64,000 nucleotides of DNA, taken from contig NC_060885.1 in assembly GCF_014805685.1 (NCBI RefSeq), positions 33,987,632 to 34,051,631 on the forward strand. The letters run 5' to 3'. This document shows, one piece after another, positions 27,520 through 40,260 of this stretch. Below the pieces are notes generated by a model. The model ran no database searches and had not been told where the DNA came from. It saw only the letters and a list, made by a program, of their open reading frames with translations. The stretch comes from Silurus meridionalis. Lineage: Eukaryota; Chordata; Actinopteri; Siluriformes; Siluridae. Both the position numbers and the translations under genes were made by a program. Within the stretch, counting starts at the first letter, position 1; each line of letters opens with the position of its first letter.

Positions 27520-28761
27520 GCAGGTGCTTTGCATTCCGGGGCGAGCGTGGCAATGATGAGCCAGCCATCGAAATGATTAAAGTGTCGCATCTAAAGTGAG
27601 CAGGACCCACAAACACACTTTTCTCATCTCTTCTCTCCTCCTTCTCCTCCTCAATCCCTCCTGGATGATTGGGAGATTTGGGTGCCGAAGGCTTCCTTCT
27701 CAGAGTTGGCTTGTGATTAATGTCTCTCATTTCACTCTTGACATACACACGGGAGTATTTCAGAAAGCAGGGCGCCCCAGACATGAGTTTAATCAAGTCA
27801 CAACTGACACCAGGGATGGATTCTTCAACCTACACTCACTGTTTGACATATTTCAATTTGTCACAGAAGGTTTTCCCGCTTCATTCTGCCTTCAAATAAA
27901 ACATTCCTGGTCCTTAGTGTTTTCCAGAATTGAAGTGTTTATCCCGAGAGAACTGATCCTACTTGATCAATTTCAGACCCAGTTCTTTTGGACCACGCAT
28001 GGGTACTAATCTAGAGCTGGTGTGGATCTTTAGCTTCTTTGTTAGATTAGATGCCGTCTCAGGATCGGTGCTCAATAAACATGGTAGGACGCCGTTTCTG
28101 CGCAAGCCTTCAGAGTGTTTGTCTTTCCTGAATCTCCTTACTTTATTCAGGAACTTCATCTGGCTGAGTCTGTACACCTGATCTCCATAGAGCTCTTAAA
28201 AAGACTTAAAAAGAAAAGTTAAATTGTGCTTAAATAAAAAGAAAATACTGTGAGAGGAGTTTAATCTGTAAATAAAATTTAAACCTCTCGATTGTCTGTT
28301 CACGTTGCTTGTATTCATTTCGAAATTAAAAAACAAAAAGAGTCCAAAAAACTCCAAAAAAACTCAAGAACATGAAATATGTGATATTTTGAGCAAAGTT
28401 TTGAAAGTTATTTTATCATTTGCTTTTGATTTTCAGAAGGAAGACCTTAAAGTGTACAACATTTTATTTATTATTCTGCTTTCAGCTTATTTGATATTAC
28501 AGCTTTTTATAAATACAAGCAATCTTGTTTGACCCGAGTCCCCACAAGGATAGGGAAATCAGACATTTTGACTGCCAACAATGAGTTGAACAAATAAATT
28601 AATCAATTAAATAGAGCTGAAAATGTTGCTTAGGGTGAGATTAAGGGGAAATACATGGTCTTGTCATTAGGTCCCCATAAACATTGCATATAGTGTTTAT
28701 ATAAATGTCCTCACAAAGCAGTGTGATTTGTTTTTAATTTTAATCATATGTTAAATGCATT

Positions 28762-28829
<68 letters not shown>

Positions 28830-28948
28830 TGTGTAGGCAGTATCTGGTGGTTGTGTTTAGAGACAAACCCCTGGAACTCTGGGACGTGCGAACCGGAACC
28901 TTGCTGCGTGAGATGGCCAAGAACTTCCCCTTAGTTACTGCTCTGGTA

Positions 28949-28992
<44 letters not shown>

Positions 28993-29327
28993 ACCCTCTT
29001 CTTATTATCAGTTGAGGAATCTGTCTGGAAACCTGGCTACTCTCAACAAAGACTCAGACTTCATTATCTGGCAGGAAAACTCATAAAGAGCTTTTTTTTT
29101 TTTTGGTGTATTTGTGATGAGCTCATGGTGCAGGAGCCAGTAAACAGTGTAAGCTCTCGAGTGAATTCCAGTAAATAAGCAGCACAATGGGGTTAATAAT
29201 TAATGCTTCTCTCCAGATTACAGCCTGCTGTTTATTAGCATTTCGATCGCACCCTCTGGGTAGATATCTGCACCCCTTTCCTGTAATGATCAGGACCTGA
29301 GTTATAACCTACTGCTGCTCACAGGTT

Positions 29328-29376
<49 letters not shown>

Positions 29377-32300
29377 CAGAAGGTCCTCACAAGTCGAGCA
29401 TTTGTGTGTGTTTGTGTTTAGGAGTGGTCTCCATCGCACAACCTGAAAAGTCTGAAGAAGAAGCAGATGGCGGCGCGAGAGGCCATGGCCAGACAGACCA
29501 CGCTGTCGGATGCCGAGCAGACCAGTGTGGAGTCCTCCGCCATCAGGTCAGAGGTCAAAGATCATCCTGTGACCCGACAATAACCCAAACACGCGATCTT
29601 TGCATAAATCTGAATCCACGTCTCTTCTTCACTGCCTGCGAGCAGAACAATCGATAAACTCCAGCGATGTGCTCGATTAAACAAAAAGACCCAGAATGCT
29701 TTGGGACTTTAGAATGAATTCTGTTCTTTGGGACATCTTCACTGTTGTGTTCTAGATTTTACATATAAGACTTGGAGGAACACTTTTTCTAAATCTTCTC
29801 TAGAGCAAGTTGTTCTCCAGTCAATTTGCAGGTGCACGAGAACTGTTCGGTTTAAGCCACGCCCACTTTTTGTTTGCAGACATTTGGAAAACTTGAAAGA
29901 AATTCTTTGCGTTTTTATGTCATTGCTGCATCGTTGTACATTAATGAGCAGTTAATTGATATAAATGGCTAATTCCGTCATGCTAATCAGTATTTTTGAT
30001 TCTTTCTGAAAGTCTAACAGTCGGATCTTTTGCAGTCTGTTGCAGGATGCCGAGAGCAAGGCTGAGACGAGTCAGGGCATCTCGGCCCGCGAGCACTTCG
30101 TGTTCACAGACGTAGACGGCCAGGTCTTCCACATCACTGTAGAGGGGAACACTGTGAAGGAAGGAGCGCGCATCCCTCCCGATGTAAGTGACACCAATTT
30201 ACAGAGCTGAACTCGAGTTACTCAAGTGTTACAGCTGGAATGAGTAAAAATTACGAATACGTGACATAAATTCCTAATACCTTATATACATTTGTGTTTA
30301 TTGCTTTAGTTTTTAATGAAATTTAAAAACTGTCTTTCTCAAAATGTAAATGAATTTGAAATTCTGCCTCATGTAGAGTTGGTTGGGTTTGTGTTCAGTG
30401 GTTTGGTGTTGAACACAAAATGAAGTTCAACACCAAAGTTAGACAATCGGGGAGAATCCGGGGTTGTTATGTGAAAGATTTGGGCTTTAATTCAGCAGAA
30501 AACAAATTCTGATAATATGATACAAACTAAAGCAGCAAAATCAAAGATCAAAGTGAATCTAGTAGAAGGTGGGCTCAGGGTGGACTGGGTGGGCAGGGTG
30601 TGCAGTGTGGGCAGGGTGGGCAGGGTGGGCTGGGTGGGTAGTGTGGGCTGGGTGAGCAGGGTGGGCTGGGTGGGCAGTGTGGGCTGGGTGAGCAGGGTGG
30701 GCTGGGTGGGCAGTGTGGGCTGGGTGGGGTTGTTCTACAAAAAGCTCTCTTGAAGAATCTGGATATAAAATTGCTGATGAACCTTCAGCATAGAATCAAT
30801 CAATGGCTTCATCCAACATTCTGGCTTCAATCAAAAGATCATATGGACGTTTTTGTGTTTTTCAAACGCAACCAGAGAACAAAAGGAAATGGGAGTCAGA
30901 CACACGTTTTCTTCTTACAGTTTTATACCGTGTACAAAATCTCCAGACACTCATTAGAGAATCTCCACATGCTAATGATTTGGAGAGAAATTCTTGACTC
31001 TTGAATGAAAAAGTCTCTCGAGTGAATCTTTTTTAATTCACTTTAATAGTTTTTAACTCACAAACACTGAACACAGGCTGCTGGATCTCACCAGCATTTC
31101 TGCACATACGGTTTAGTGTAAACCGCAGCAGCTTTAGTGCTCTCAGTGTGTTCTCCATCTCATCAGCAGCACGTGGCTTCAGATTAAACATCTCTTCCAT
31201 CATACGGCGCCATTCATCAGAGTGTGATTTTTTTATTTTCAGGTGCAACAGATCAGTTGTTTTCCAAAGTGTTGCTGATCTATAAGCTGGTGTTCTCTGA
31301 ACATGTCTGAGAAACCGAGAAACGAGTTCTCACCAGAGAAACGAGTTCTCACCAGAGTATCGTTTTCTGATCTTCACTTTCTTTTTCTGATTCTAAACAC
31401 GAACACATGCGATCGACATCTCGAACCTCAGACTTACCAAGACTGACTGCGATCTTTACTCCAGCAGTTTTACACCAATTCACACCTTTAGCCGTGTAGT
31501 GATCGTAAATTAGTGCACCCTGGACAGGCAGATTATATGGAGCTTTTACATTCTGTATTCTGTAAATATTACAGTGTGGCGCTGCAGCGATCGTTATTTT
31601 AGTAATCACATATTCTACCGATTATTCTGTCGATTAATCGGACGAAACTTACTTTTGTCAAAAAAATTGATTAATTAGACAAAACGTGCTTCTGTAAAAA
31701 AAAAAAATTGTACAGGTCTCTTAAAATTAACGTCTTTTTTTTTCCTTTTTCAAATAATGTCCTTTTTTTTTTTTTACTGAAATTGCAATCTGTGAAAACT
31801 ACACCCAATTTAACGCATTTCAGTGCCGTATTACATCAAAATACGAATAGAAATCAAAAATCATAAATAAATATACAAAAATATATTTTGAATTACTTTA
31901 AAAAAAGGTAAACTCGCTCCATTTTTTATTCTGCAGCATTTCTGTGTTACCTGTCCAAAGTGCTCCAAAGTTTAGCGTGTGGCGCGTCATTAATAATGGT
32001 CCGTGGGGAAACACAGTGCTCGGTGTGGAGTTAAATGGTCTAAACAAAGAATTTTTCTATTAAAATTACTCGAGTTACTTGAGGAATCGTTTCAGACCTA
32101 CGACAGTCACCAGACAAACAGCTTTACTACCTGTTCAGAGGATAGAAATCGTATCTGTTCAATCCTTATCCATTGTCTACACTCTAAAATCGATTGAAGT
32201 GACTAGAAAAAAAATAATCGCAGTTTATTTTCATGCCTTGTAGATGTTGCGTGATTAATAAGTGGTCAAAATTTTGATCACCCACCAAAGATTGAACGAA

Positions 32301-35261
32301 TAGCGTGAATGGTTGCCAGATAAATCAATAATCCACAGCCACCAATATCTTATTTCTAGCAAGTAATCAGAATGTAAATGATTAAAGGTTTTCACACAAG
32401 GCGAGTGTGAGCACAGTGTCTATGATGCACAGGGACATGTTTATTGGAAGACATATTTGAGAAGGGAAAAATATCAAATATGGTTTGCACATTAGAAACA
32501 GAAGGCACAAGGACTAAAGTATTGGGACACCTAGCATTTCTAGCCGAATGTGATTCAACACAAAAAATGTGTTTAGATGCAGGAGCATGAAGTTTTCCCT
32601 TCACATGAACTAGGAGACCTAAACCTGTTTCAGCATGACAAGGCACCTGTGCACAAAGCCATCTCCATGAAGATCTCCTGCTATAGGAAACCGCACCCCA
32701 GGTCTCTTCATCTCACCTACAATCAATACCTGACTTTACTAAAACCCGTGTGACTGAAATCTCTACAAACACACACAGGAGTGCTGTACGCACTGCAGTC
32801 AGCATTCACATTCATCATAGGGTTGAACATGGTTCATTAGTGTGCAATATATAAAAATAACAGTGCACATCTCCATCGTTTCATCAGTTTATAAAGAAGA
32901 GTAAAAACAGTCCCGGCAGCAGATGTGACTGCGGCGTTTAACGACACGTTTGCGCACGAGGATGAGCACATCAGAGGCAGTGGAGGAAAATTTTGTTGCT
33001 CTTTTCATCTTAAGGAAAAAAACCGAAGGCAATAAACAAACAAACGGAAGCCCACCTCTGTGCACCTTGGGATTTTTTTGCCTTCTGAAAGAATTAATGA
33101 TGTACCAAGTGTCACATCAGACCTACTAAGACGCCATTTCCATGCTTTAGTTCTTGGCTTTAAACATCACAGGTTGCAGTTTATGGATGGATGTGAATAG
33201 AAGCGATACACATGACATCCAGATGTAGATTATACACTCGAGATCAGCCGCAACATTAAAACCACCTGCCGAATCCAAAAGAGAGAAGGTGCGCTGTGGA
33301 ATCTGATGTTTGGCAGCAGATCCTTTAAATCGTGTAAGTTGTGAGGTTGGGTCTCCATGGTCTCCATAAATCGGATTTGTTTGTCCAAAACGTCACACAA
33401 ACGCTTGATCGGATTGACAGCTGGGAAATTTTTTTAGGCTGAGTCTTCAAACCATTTAAGAACCATTTTGTTTTTTGTTTTGTCCTACAGAAAGAGGCCA
33501 CTGGTCCTATGGATTAATGTTACCATGAAGGGGTGTAACATCAACTTTTGGTCCTTTTTTTTCCAGCAGTAATTTGGTCCTTTTTAAAGTCTCTTGAACT
33601 TTTGTTAGTTGACCTGATTGACTTCACCTTCAGTAGTTTTGGCTGATGGCTTTATATTTTTCTGACGCCTCTGTGCTGTATGCTGTAGGGGAGTATGGGC
33701 AGCATCGCCTGCATCGCGTGGAAGGGAGACACACTGGTGCTGGGAGATGTGGACGGCAACCTGAATTTCTGGGATCTGAAAGCTCGTCTGTCTCGGTAGG
33801 AGAGTTTTTACCTTTATTGTTTTTTTTTTCTTCCAGATTATGCACTATTGCATCATGGTCTAGTTATAGATAAGAGACATGATGGACTTGCGAAATCATT
33901 ATTAATGTAATAGTACTTTGCGTATGTAGTACATCAGTTTTAAATGCAGTAAAATGGTGACGTTGGCGTCGGACTTCATTTTCATTATTTTTTTTTTTTT
34001 TTACCTCTTAGGGGTATTCCCACACACCGTGGATGGGTCAAGAAGATCCGTTTTGCTCCTGGAAAGGGCAACCAAAAGCTCCTGGTGATGTACACTGACG
34101 GAGCTGAGGTGTGGGACACCAAAGAGGTGAGCTTCAGTTCTCTTTCCTTCCTGCTGAACCCTACATGAAGTGTTTTTTTCTATTTTCTGACAATATTTTT
34201 TAATGATTTTATCTTCGGATGTTCAGGACGTTGAGCGACACAACACAAATATTACACAAACTTTTTGCTTATTTGGGAGTGTGAGGGAGCCTAAGATGGT
34301 TTTTGACTTCTGAATTCTGACTGGCTGGAGGGTGAGGGTTCAAACTGTTAAATATGAAAGCAAACAATAAACTGCTGTTTGTTTTATTCCCTCTTTGTGT
34401 TCTGGATCCCCTGAAAGCTTTTCAGAAGGTATTTGTCCATTTTTCCATCTATTTCAGCTTTTTAGTGTTTGGCTGTTGTTAGTGCCTGAAGAGCCTGAAG
34501 GTCCAAGTGTTGCTTATGAATGGTAAAGCAGCCTCTTTCAGTATTATATAAACTTCCTGTAAAGTCTGAGAGCCTGCAGGTGGAAAAGAACTTAAATCGT
34601 GTGAGTTTAGCAGATTGTTGGTTTGTACAGGAAATGAACCCCCATTTGAACTGATTCGGTGAAAACTGCATCCAATCTGCGTTTGCCGTATCTGTAAAGA
34701 TCTCTAGCCTTCAAAAAGCCTTCAGCAAACTGAACTTCAGGTCACTTATATTACATTTCAGGTCAATTTCACAAAATGAATCACTAAAGTGCAAATCAGT
34801 GGTGATGGTGGTGAGGAAAAACCTCACCCTCCTGTGTGCCACATGAGGTTCTTCCCCAATCTGTTACCACAAAGTTGAAGGCACACAATTTTATATGACT
34901 TCTTTAGATGTCTAGGAAACCCAGACCTGTTCCAAGACAAGGTGCACAAATCCAGCTGCATGAAGATCTGATTTCCTTAGGCTGGAAGATGTGGAAGATC
35001 CCATTCTATAAACCCTATTGAATACTTTTGGGATGAATGTGGACGCTGACTGCACTCCAGGAACCTCCTCACTTTCTCACCAACATCACTACCTGAGTAG
35101 TGTCTGTGCTGAACATGGTTACAATCAAAACTAAAACCAGCAGTGAAAACTTTTATAAAAAGAGTAAATAAAGTGATTTTTAAAAATCTTTTAAAACTGT
35201 ATTTTTTTTGGGCTGCAACTGTGGAGTTACTCTCTAGAGGACAGTGGCAGGCTGTCAGTGT

Positions 35262-35316
<55 letters not shown>

Positions 35317-35374
35317 TCCAGGAAGACAGTGGAAACACATCACTGCTCTCTTGACAATGTGGCTTCATGGAAAC

Positions 35375-35424
<50 letters not shown>

Positions 35425-35895
35425 AGCCTTTGCACTGAATTTTTCAGCAGGATGTCAGTGTACTCATATTTACCAGCTAATATTTCCTTAAAAATTGATT
35501 CATTTGGTTGCACATGGATGTTTTTTTTATTGATTTTTATTGATATTGAGATTTTTTTTTACCTTTAATAATGATATAATAATGATTTTATTCACATTAA
35601 ATCACAGCTTGTTTGCCTCTGATGATGTTTGATTAAATAAACCAAACTCAACTCAGCAGCATTCGGGTCAAAATCAGTCATTACGAGGAAACCAGGACCT
35701 GAATGTCGCTTTTGGTCTCCTGCAGGTGCAGATGGTGAGCAGTATCAGAGCGGGACGCAACGTCAGCTACCGTATCCTAGACATCGATTGGTGTACATCA
35801 GATAAGGTGGTTCTGGCCTCAGATGATGGTTGCGTCCGAGTTTTGGAGATGGCCATGAAGTCTGCAAGCTATAGGATGGATGAGCAAGACCTAAC

Positions 35896-35943
<48 letters not shown>

Positions 35944-38004
35944 ATAAGGATTTCTTGATGTTTTTCAGTAAAACAAGAACCAGCAACGTCTTTCTTTGCC
36001 ATTTAATTTATGCCACTTCAGGTAAAATCAGCCGATCATGCAGCATCTACACGATGTATAACTCCTATTCGGAGATTAGAAGGATGGTAAAGTCTTCCAG
36101 GTGTGCTTTCAGGTTCCTGATGTGGTTCCCTGCTTTTGAGGTTTAACCACCCCAGGGTTTTGTGCATTCTGAGATGCTTCTCAGCTCACCACAGTTCTCA
36201 CAATGGATATACGAGTTACCGCAGTTTAACCCTGTCAGTCTGGTCCTTCTCTATCTGTTCTTCATTAACAGGACGTGTCTGATCTCTATTCGTTCTTCAT
36301 GGACAGGACGTGTCTGCTCTCTATCTGGTCTTTATGAACAAGCCGTGTCTGATCTCTGTCCGTTCTTCATGAACAAGCCGTGTCTGATCTCTATCTGTTC
36401 TTCATGAACAAGCCGTGTCTGATCTCTGTCCGTTCTTCATGAACAGGACTTGTCTGATCTCTATCCATTCTTCATGAACAAGACGTGTCTGATCTCTATC
36501 CGTTCTTCATGAACAAGACGTGTCTGATCTCCAGAGGTGGATAGTAATGAATGACATTTACTCATGTTACTGTCACCTTTTGTGTACTTTTAGTTTTTAA
36601 AATTAGAACAAACTAAACTAAAACTCACAACTGAAAGCGAAAGTTGTTCAGCGCATGCGCTCGCTGTCTGTGTTCTGAATCTGCATTCGTGATTTCACTC
36701 ATTATAATAGATTTCATTATAACAGCAGAATTTTTTTTTTTTTTTTTTTTGCGGAAGTGCAGAACTAACGTTAGACTCAAGTCCATGGACTGTAGTGTTT
36801 TTTTTTATTGCACTTACATTTGTGTTCCTTCAATTAAAAACACCTCATTTGAGATTTATATCTGCTTTTCCTTTTTGAACTTCACTCGACCTTTAGTAAA
36901 ATTTCATTGCAATAACAGTAATTTTTACTTGAGGTGAATATTTTATTACACTTTCCACCTCTGCTGATTGCTGACCTTCTGCTCACATTTTCCTGATTTT
37001 CCGTATCAGTTTCTGAAGAATTTGCACTGAACATGTAACTGAATAAAATCCCACTCCTACATTTCTGATGTCCGAATATTGTGTGTGTGATCTAAAATCT
37101 CGTTACCCGCATCAGTCTGCGTCTCCCGCATCAGTCTGCGGCTGCCGCATCAGTCTGCGTCTCCCGCATCAGTCTGCGTCTCCCGCATCAGTCTGCGTCT
37201 ACCCCATCAGTCTGCGACTGCCGCATCAGTCTGCGGCTGCCGCATCAGTCTGCGTCTCCCGCATCAGTCTGCGTCTACCCCATCAGTCTGCAACTGCCGC
37301 ATCAGTCTGCGTCTCCCGCATCAGTCTGCGTCTCTCGCATCAGTCTGCGGCTGCTGCATCAGTCTCCGTTTCCCGCATCAGTCTGCGTCTCCCGCATCAG
37401 TCTGCGGCTGCTGCATCAGTCTCCGTCTCCCCCATCAGTCTGCGTCTCCCCCATCAGTCTGCGTCTCCTGCATCAGTCTGCTGCTCTTGGATAATTGCAG
37501 GAATGAGCAGGGACACTATTACACTGAGTGAGTGTATGTCAGATTTGGAGTAAAACATGTAGAAGCGATTATGACTTTTGTTTGGTTTTATTTTATCTGC
37601 GTCGTTTTCGCCTGGTGCTTATTTATTTATTTTAGTCTCTCTGCGTCGATCCTGTAGAAGGTTGTGCACAGGAGACGGCGCCGCCGTGTGACAGATCTGG
37701 AACGAAGAGTGGGAGAAAATTTCAGTCAGGATGTGCCATGATCATAGACTTTGATCCAAACACACTGTAATAAAATCAAATGGAGCTTCAAGCAAGTGTT
37801 AGTGGCGTGCGCACTCACGTGTTTTTGACGTTTTGACGATTTGGTTCATTATATTGAACCAAATGGAACACGTGCGACAGAAACTATACGTATCCGCGGG
37901 TTAATTGAGGCGCACAAACACGTTATACACTCTGTTTAATGGCAGCAAATGGCAGCGTCCACGCCATTACGCCTCGCTACAATCTCAAAACAGTTTCATG
38001 GCAC

Positions 38005-38047
<43 letters not shown>

Positions 38048-38601
38048 TGATTTTTTTTCCCCAATCGATCAGATCCAGTGTGGTGTCCGTACCTGCTGCT
38101 CCCACGTGCCGCTCTCACCCTGAAGGCGTTCCTCCTGCTGCAGCCCTGGTCTGGAACCTTCACCATGGACATCACTCAAGTGTGCGTGTTTAAACCTGAT
38201 TCAATTGCATTTCATTACGTGACCTTGATTAGACTTTTTATTCACATTGCTCTTTGTTTACTTTCGAGTACGTCATGTGGAAACAAATTCTTTGATACGA
38301 GAAAAGGGAAAATCGCCCTCGGCAGTTATTTAGCCAGACAGAAATATAGGAAAAAGGATGGTTTTACTTCTCGGGAATGTTGTGGTTCACACCAGTTGCT
38401 GGAGTAATATGTAATTGTCATACATGCAGCTGATCATCACTGATAAGGAAGAGAAGTTGAAGCTCAGGAAGTATTTTTAGACTGGTGATGTAGAAGCATC
38501 TCCACAGCTGTTGTTCCACAGAGTTGTGTGCAGTGTAATCATGGAGGTCACACAAAGTCCTGCAGATGTAGGTTGAGTCCATGTTGTTATTTCAGTTTGT
38601 A

Positions 38602-38652
<51 letters not shown>

Positions 38653-40210
38653 AAAATCAAATCAAATTTTTATTTGTCACATACACATACATACAGGGTA
38701 CGACATGCAGTGAAATGCTTTTAACGACGGTCCGGCATAAGGGAATAAAATAGGGTAAAAAGGGGAATAAAAATATAAATATAATAACAAAATTTAAGAA
38801 AAATATAGTAAGAAAAAGAAGGCAGATAAATAAAGATATAAAGATATCTAAATATATATGTATATATACATACATATATACCTATATATACACATACACA
38901 GAAAATGTTTATGGCAGTGTGCAGTTAACCAGTAAACAACAGTAAACAGTAAACAAGTTAGGCATGTTTTTGATTGTCCATAAGTGTCCATGTGCAGTAA
39001 GGTGTGGTGTAAAGTGTCCTTGTGTGGAATGGTGTGGTATAAAAAAAGAATATAAGAAATATGAAATAAATATGAAAAAGAAAATGAAAATATGAAAAGT
39101 AAAGTGCACTGTGCTGTGCAAGTCCAGTGTATAATGTGCCGTAGCACGAAAAGTGTGATTGTGCAGGGGAAAAAAGGGTGATGATGGAGAGAGTGGGCCA
39201 GTTTTTAGATCCTGGGTGTTTCCTGGTTTAAACACCGAATGGCCTGCGGGAAGAAGCTCCTCCTCATTCTCTCTGTGTTCGCCTTCAGGGAGCGGAAGCG
39301 TTTCCCCGAACGCAACAGAGAAAAGAGTCCATTGTTGGGATGGCTGAGGTCCTTCACAATCTTCCTGGCTCTGGTCCTGCACCGCGTGCTGTAGATGTCC
39401 TGCAGGTCAGGGAGCTCGGTGTGGATGGTACGTTCAGCTGAGCGCACCACCCTCTGGAGGGCTCGTCTGTCCTGCATGGTGCTGTTCCCGAACCAGGAAG
39501 TGATGCTACCCGTCAGAACACTCTCAATGGTGCAGGTGTAAAAAGTCTTAAGCACCTGAGAGGGTAGTTTAAAGTCCCTTAAGCGTCTCAGATGGTACAG
39601 ACGCTGCCGGGCCTTCTTCACCAGGGTGTTGATGTGACAGGACCAAGACAGGTCCTGTGTGATGTGAACACCCAGGTACCGGAAACTGTCCACTCTTTCC
39701 ACTGGAGTCCGCAGATGTTTAGCGGTTGGTATGACCGCTCCTGCTTCGTGCTGAAGTCCACGATCAACTCCTTAGTCTTGCTGACGTTCAGGAGAAGGTT
39801 GTTCTCCTGGCACCATCTCTCCAGGTTTTTAACCTCCTGTAGGTAGGCCGTCTCGTTGTTGTTGGAGATCAGGCCCACCACAACGGTGTCGTCAGCAAAC
39901 TTGATGATGGTTGTGGAGTTGGAAGTGGCCACACAGTCATATGTGTACAGTGAGTACAGCAGGGGGCTCAGAACACAACCCTGGGGAGCTCCAGTGCTGA
40001 GGGTGAGGGTGGATGAGGTGTGTTTTCCCACCCGTGCAGCTTGTGGTCTGTCCGTCAGGAAGTTTGAGATCCATTGACACAGCGGCAGGCTGAGTCCCAG
40101 GACCTCCAACTTAGAGGTGAGTGTGGAGGGAATTATGGTGTTGAACGCTGAACTGTAGTCCACGAACAACATCTTTGTGTAATTCCTGTTTCTTTGGTCC
40201 AGGTGGCTGA

Positions 40211-40260
<50 letters not shown>

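Larger units (their letters stand above)
30184..33688 (+). other. wdr11: wdr11 intron 10
   Basis: Contains a 13-bp-arm hairpin (30402-30437), a G-rich minisatellite (30567-30730), a TIR-type AATCG element (31560-32105) and a GGGACACC-family copy (32508-32850). The rest is AT-rich and shows no exon. Confidence 0.8.
34127..35725 (+). other. wdr11: wdr11 intron 12
   Basis: Contains a GGGACACC-family copy (34840-35110) and two (AC)n tracts (35262-35314 and 35380-35422). The 34150-34780 stretch has no recognised feature. Confidence 0.8.
35943..38072 (+). other. wdr11: wdr11 intron 13
   Basis: Contains a 35-bp minisatellite (about 36240-36535), an AGAGGTGG-ended element (36533-36962), an 18-bp minisatellite (37107-37485) and (AAT)n at 38009-38045. 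The remaining sequence, including 37550-37990, has no recognised feature. Confidence 0.8.

Noticed and set aside
27322..27796. minus-strand RE-rich frame of 147 codons
   Set aside because: Reads the CT microsatellite in reverse across exon 7 of wdr11.
37068..37553. 161-codon open frame
   Set aside because: Built from the 18-bp repeat inside wdr11 intron 13.
39205..39702. 165-codon minus-strand host gene
   Set aside because: It is the C-terminal part of the LINE reverse transcriptase protein, in a shifted frame, not a host gene.
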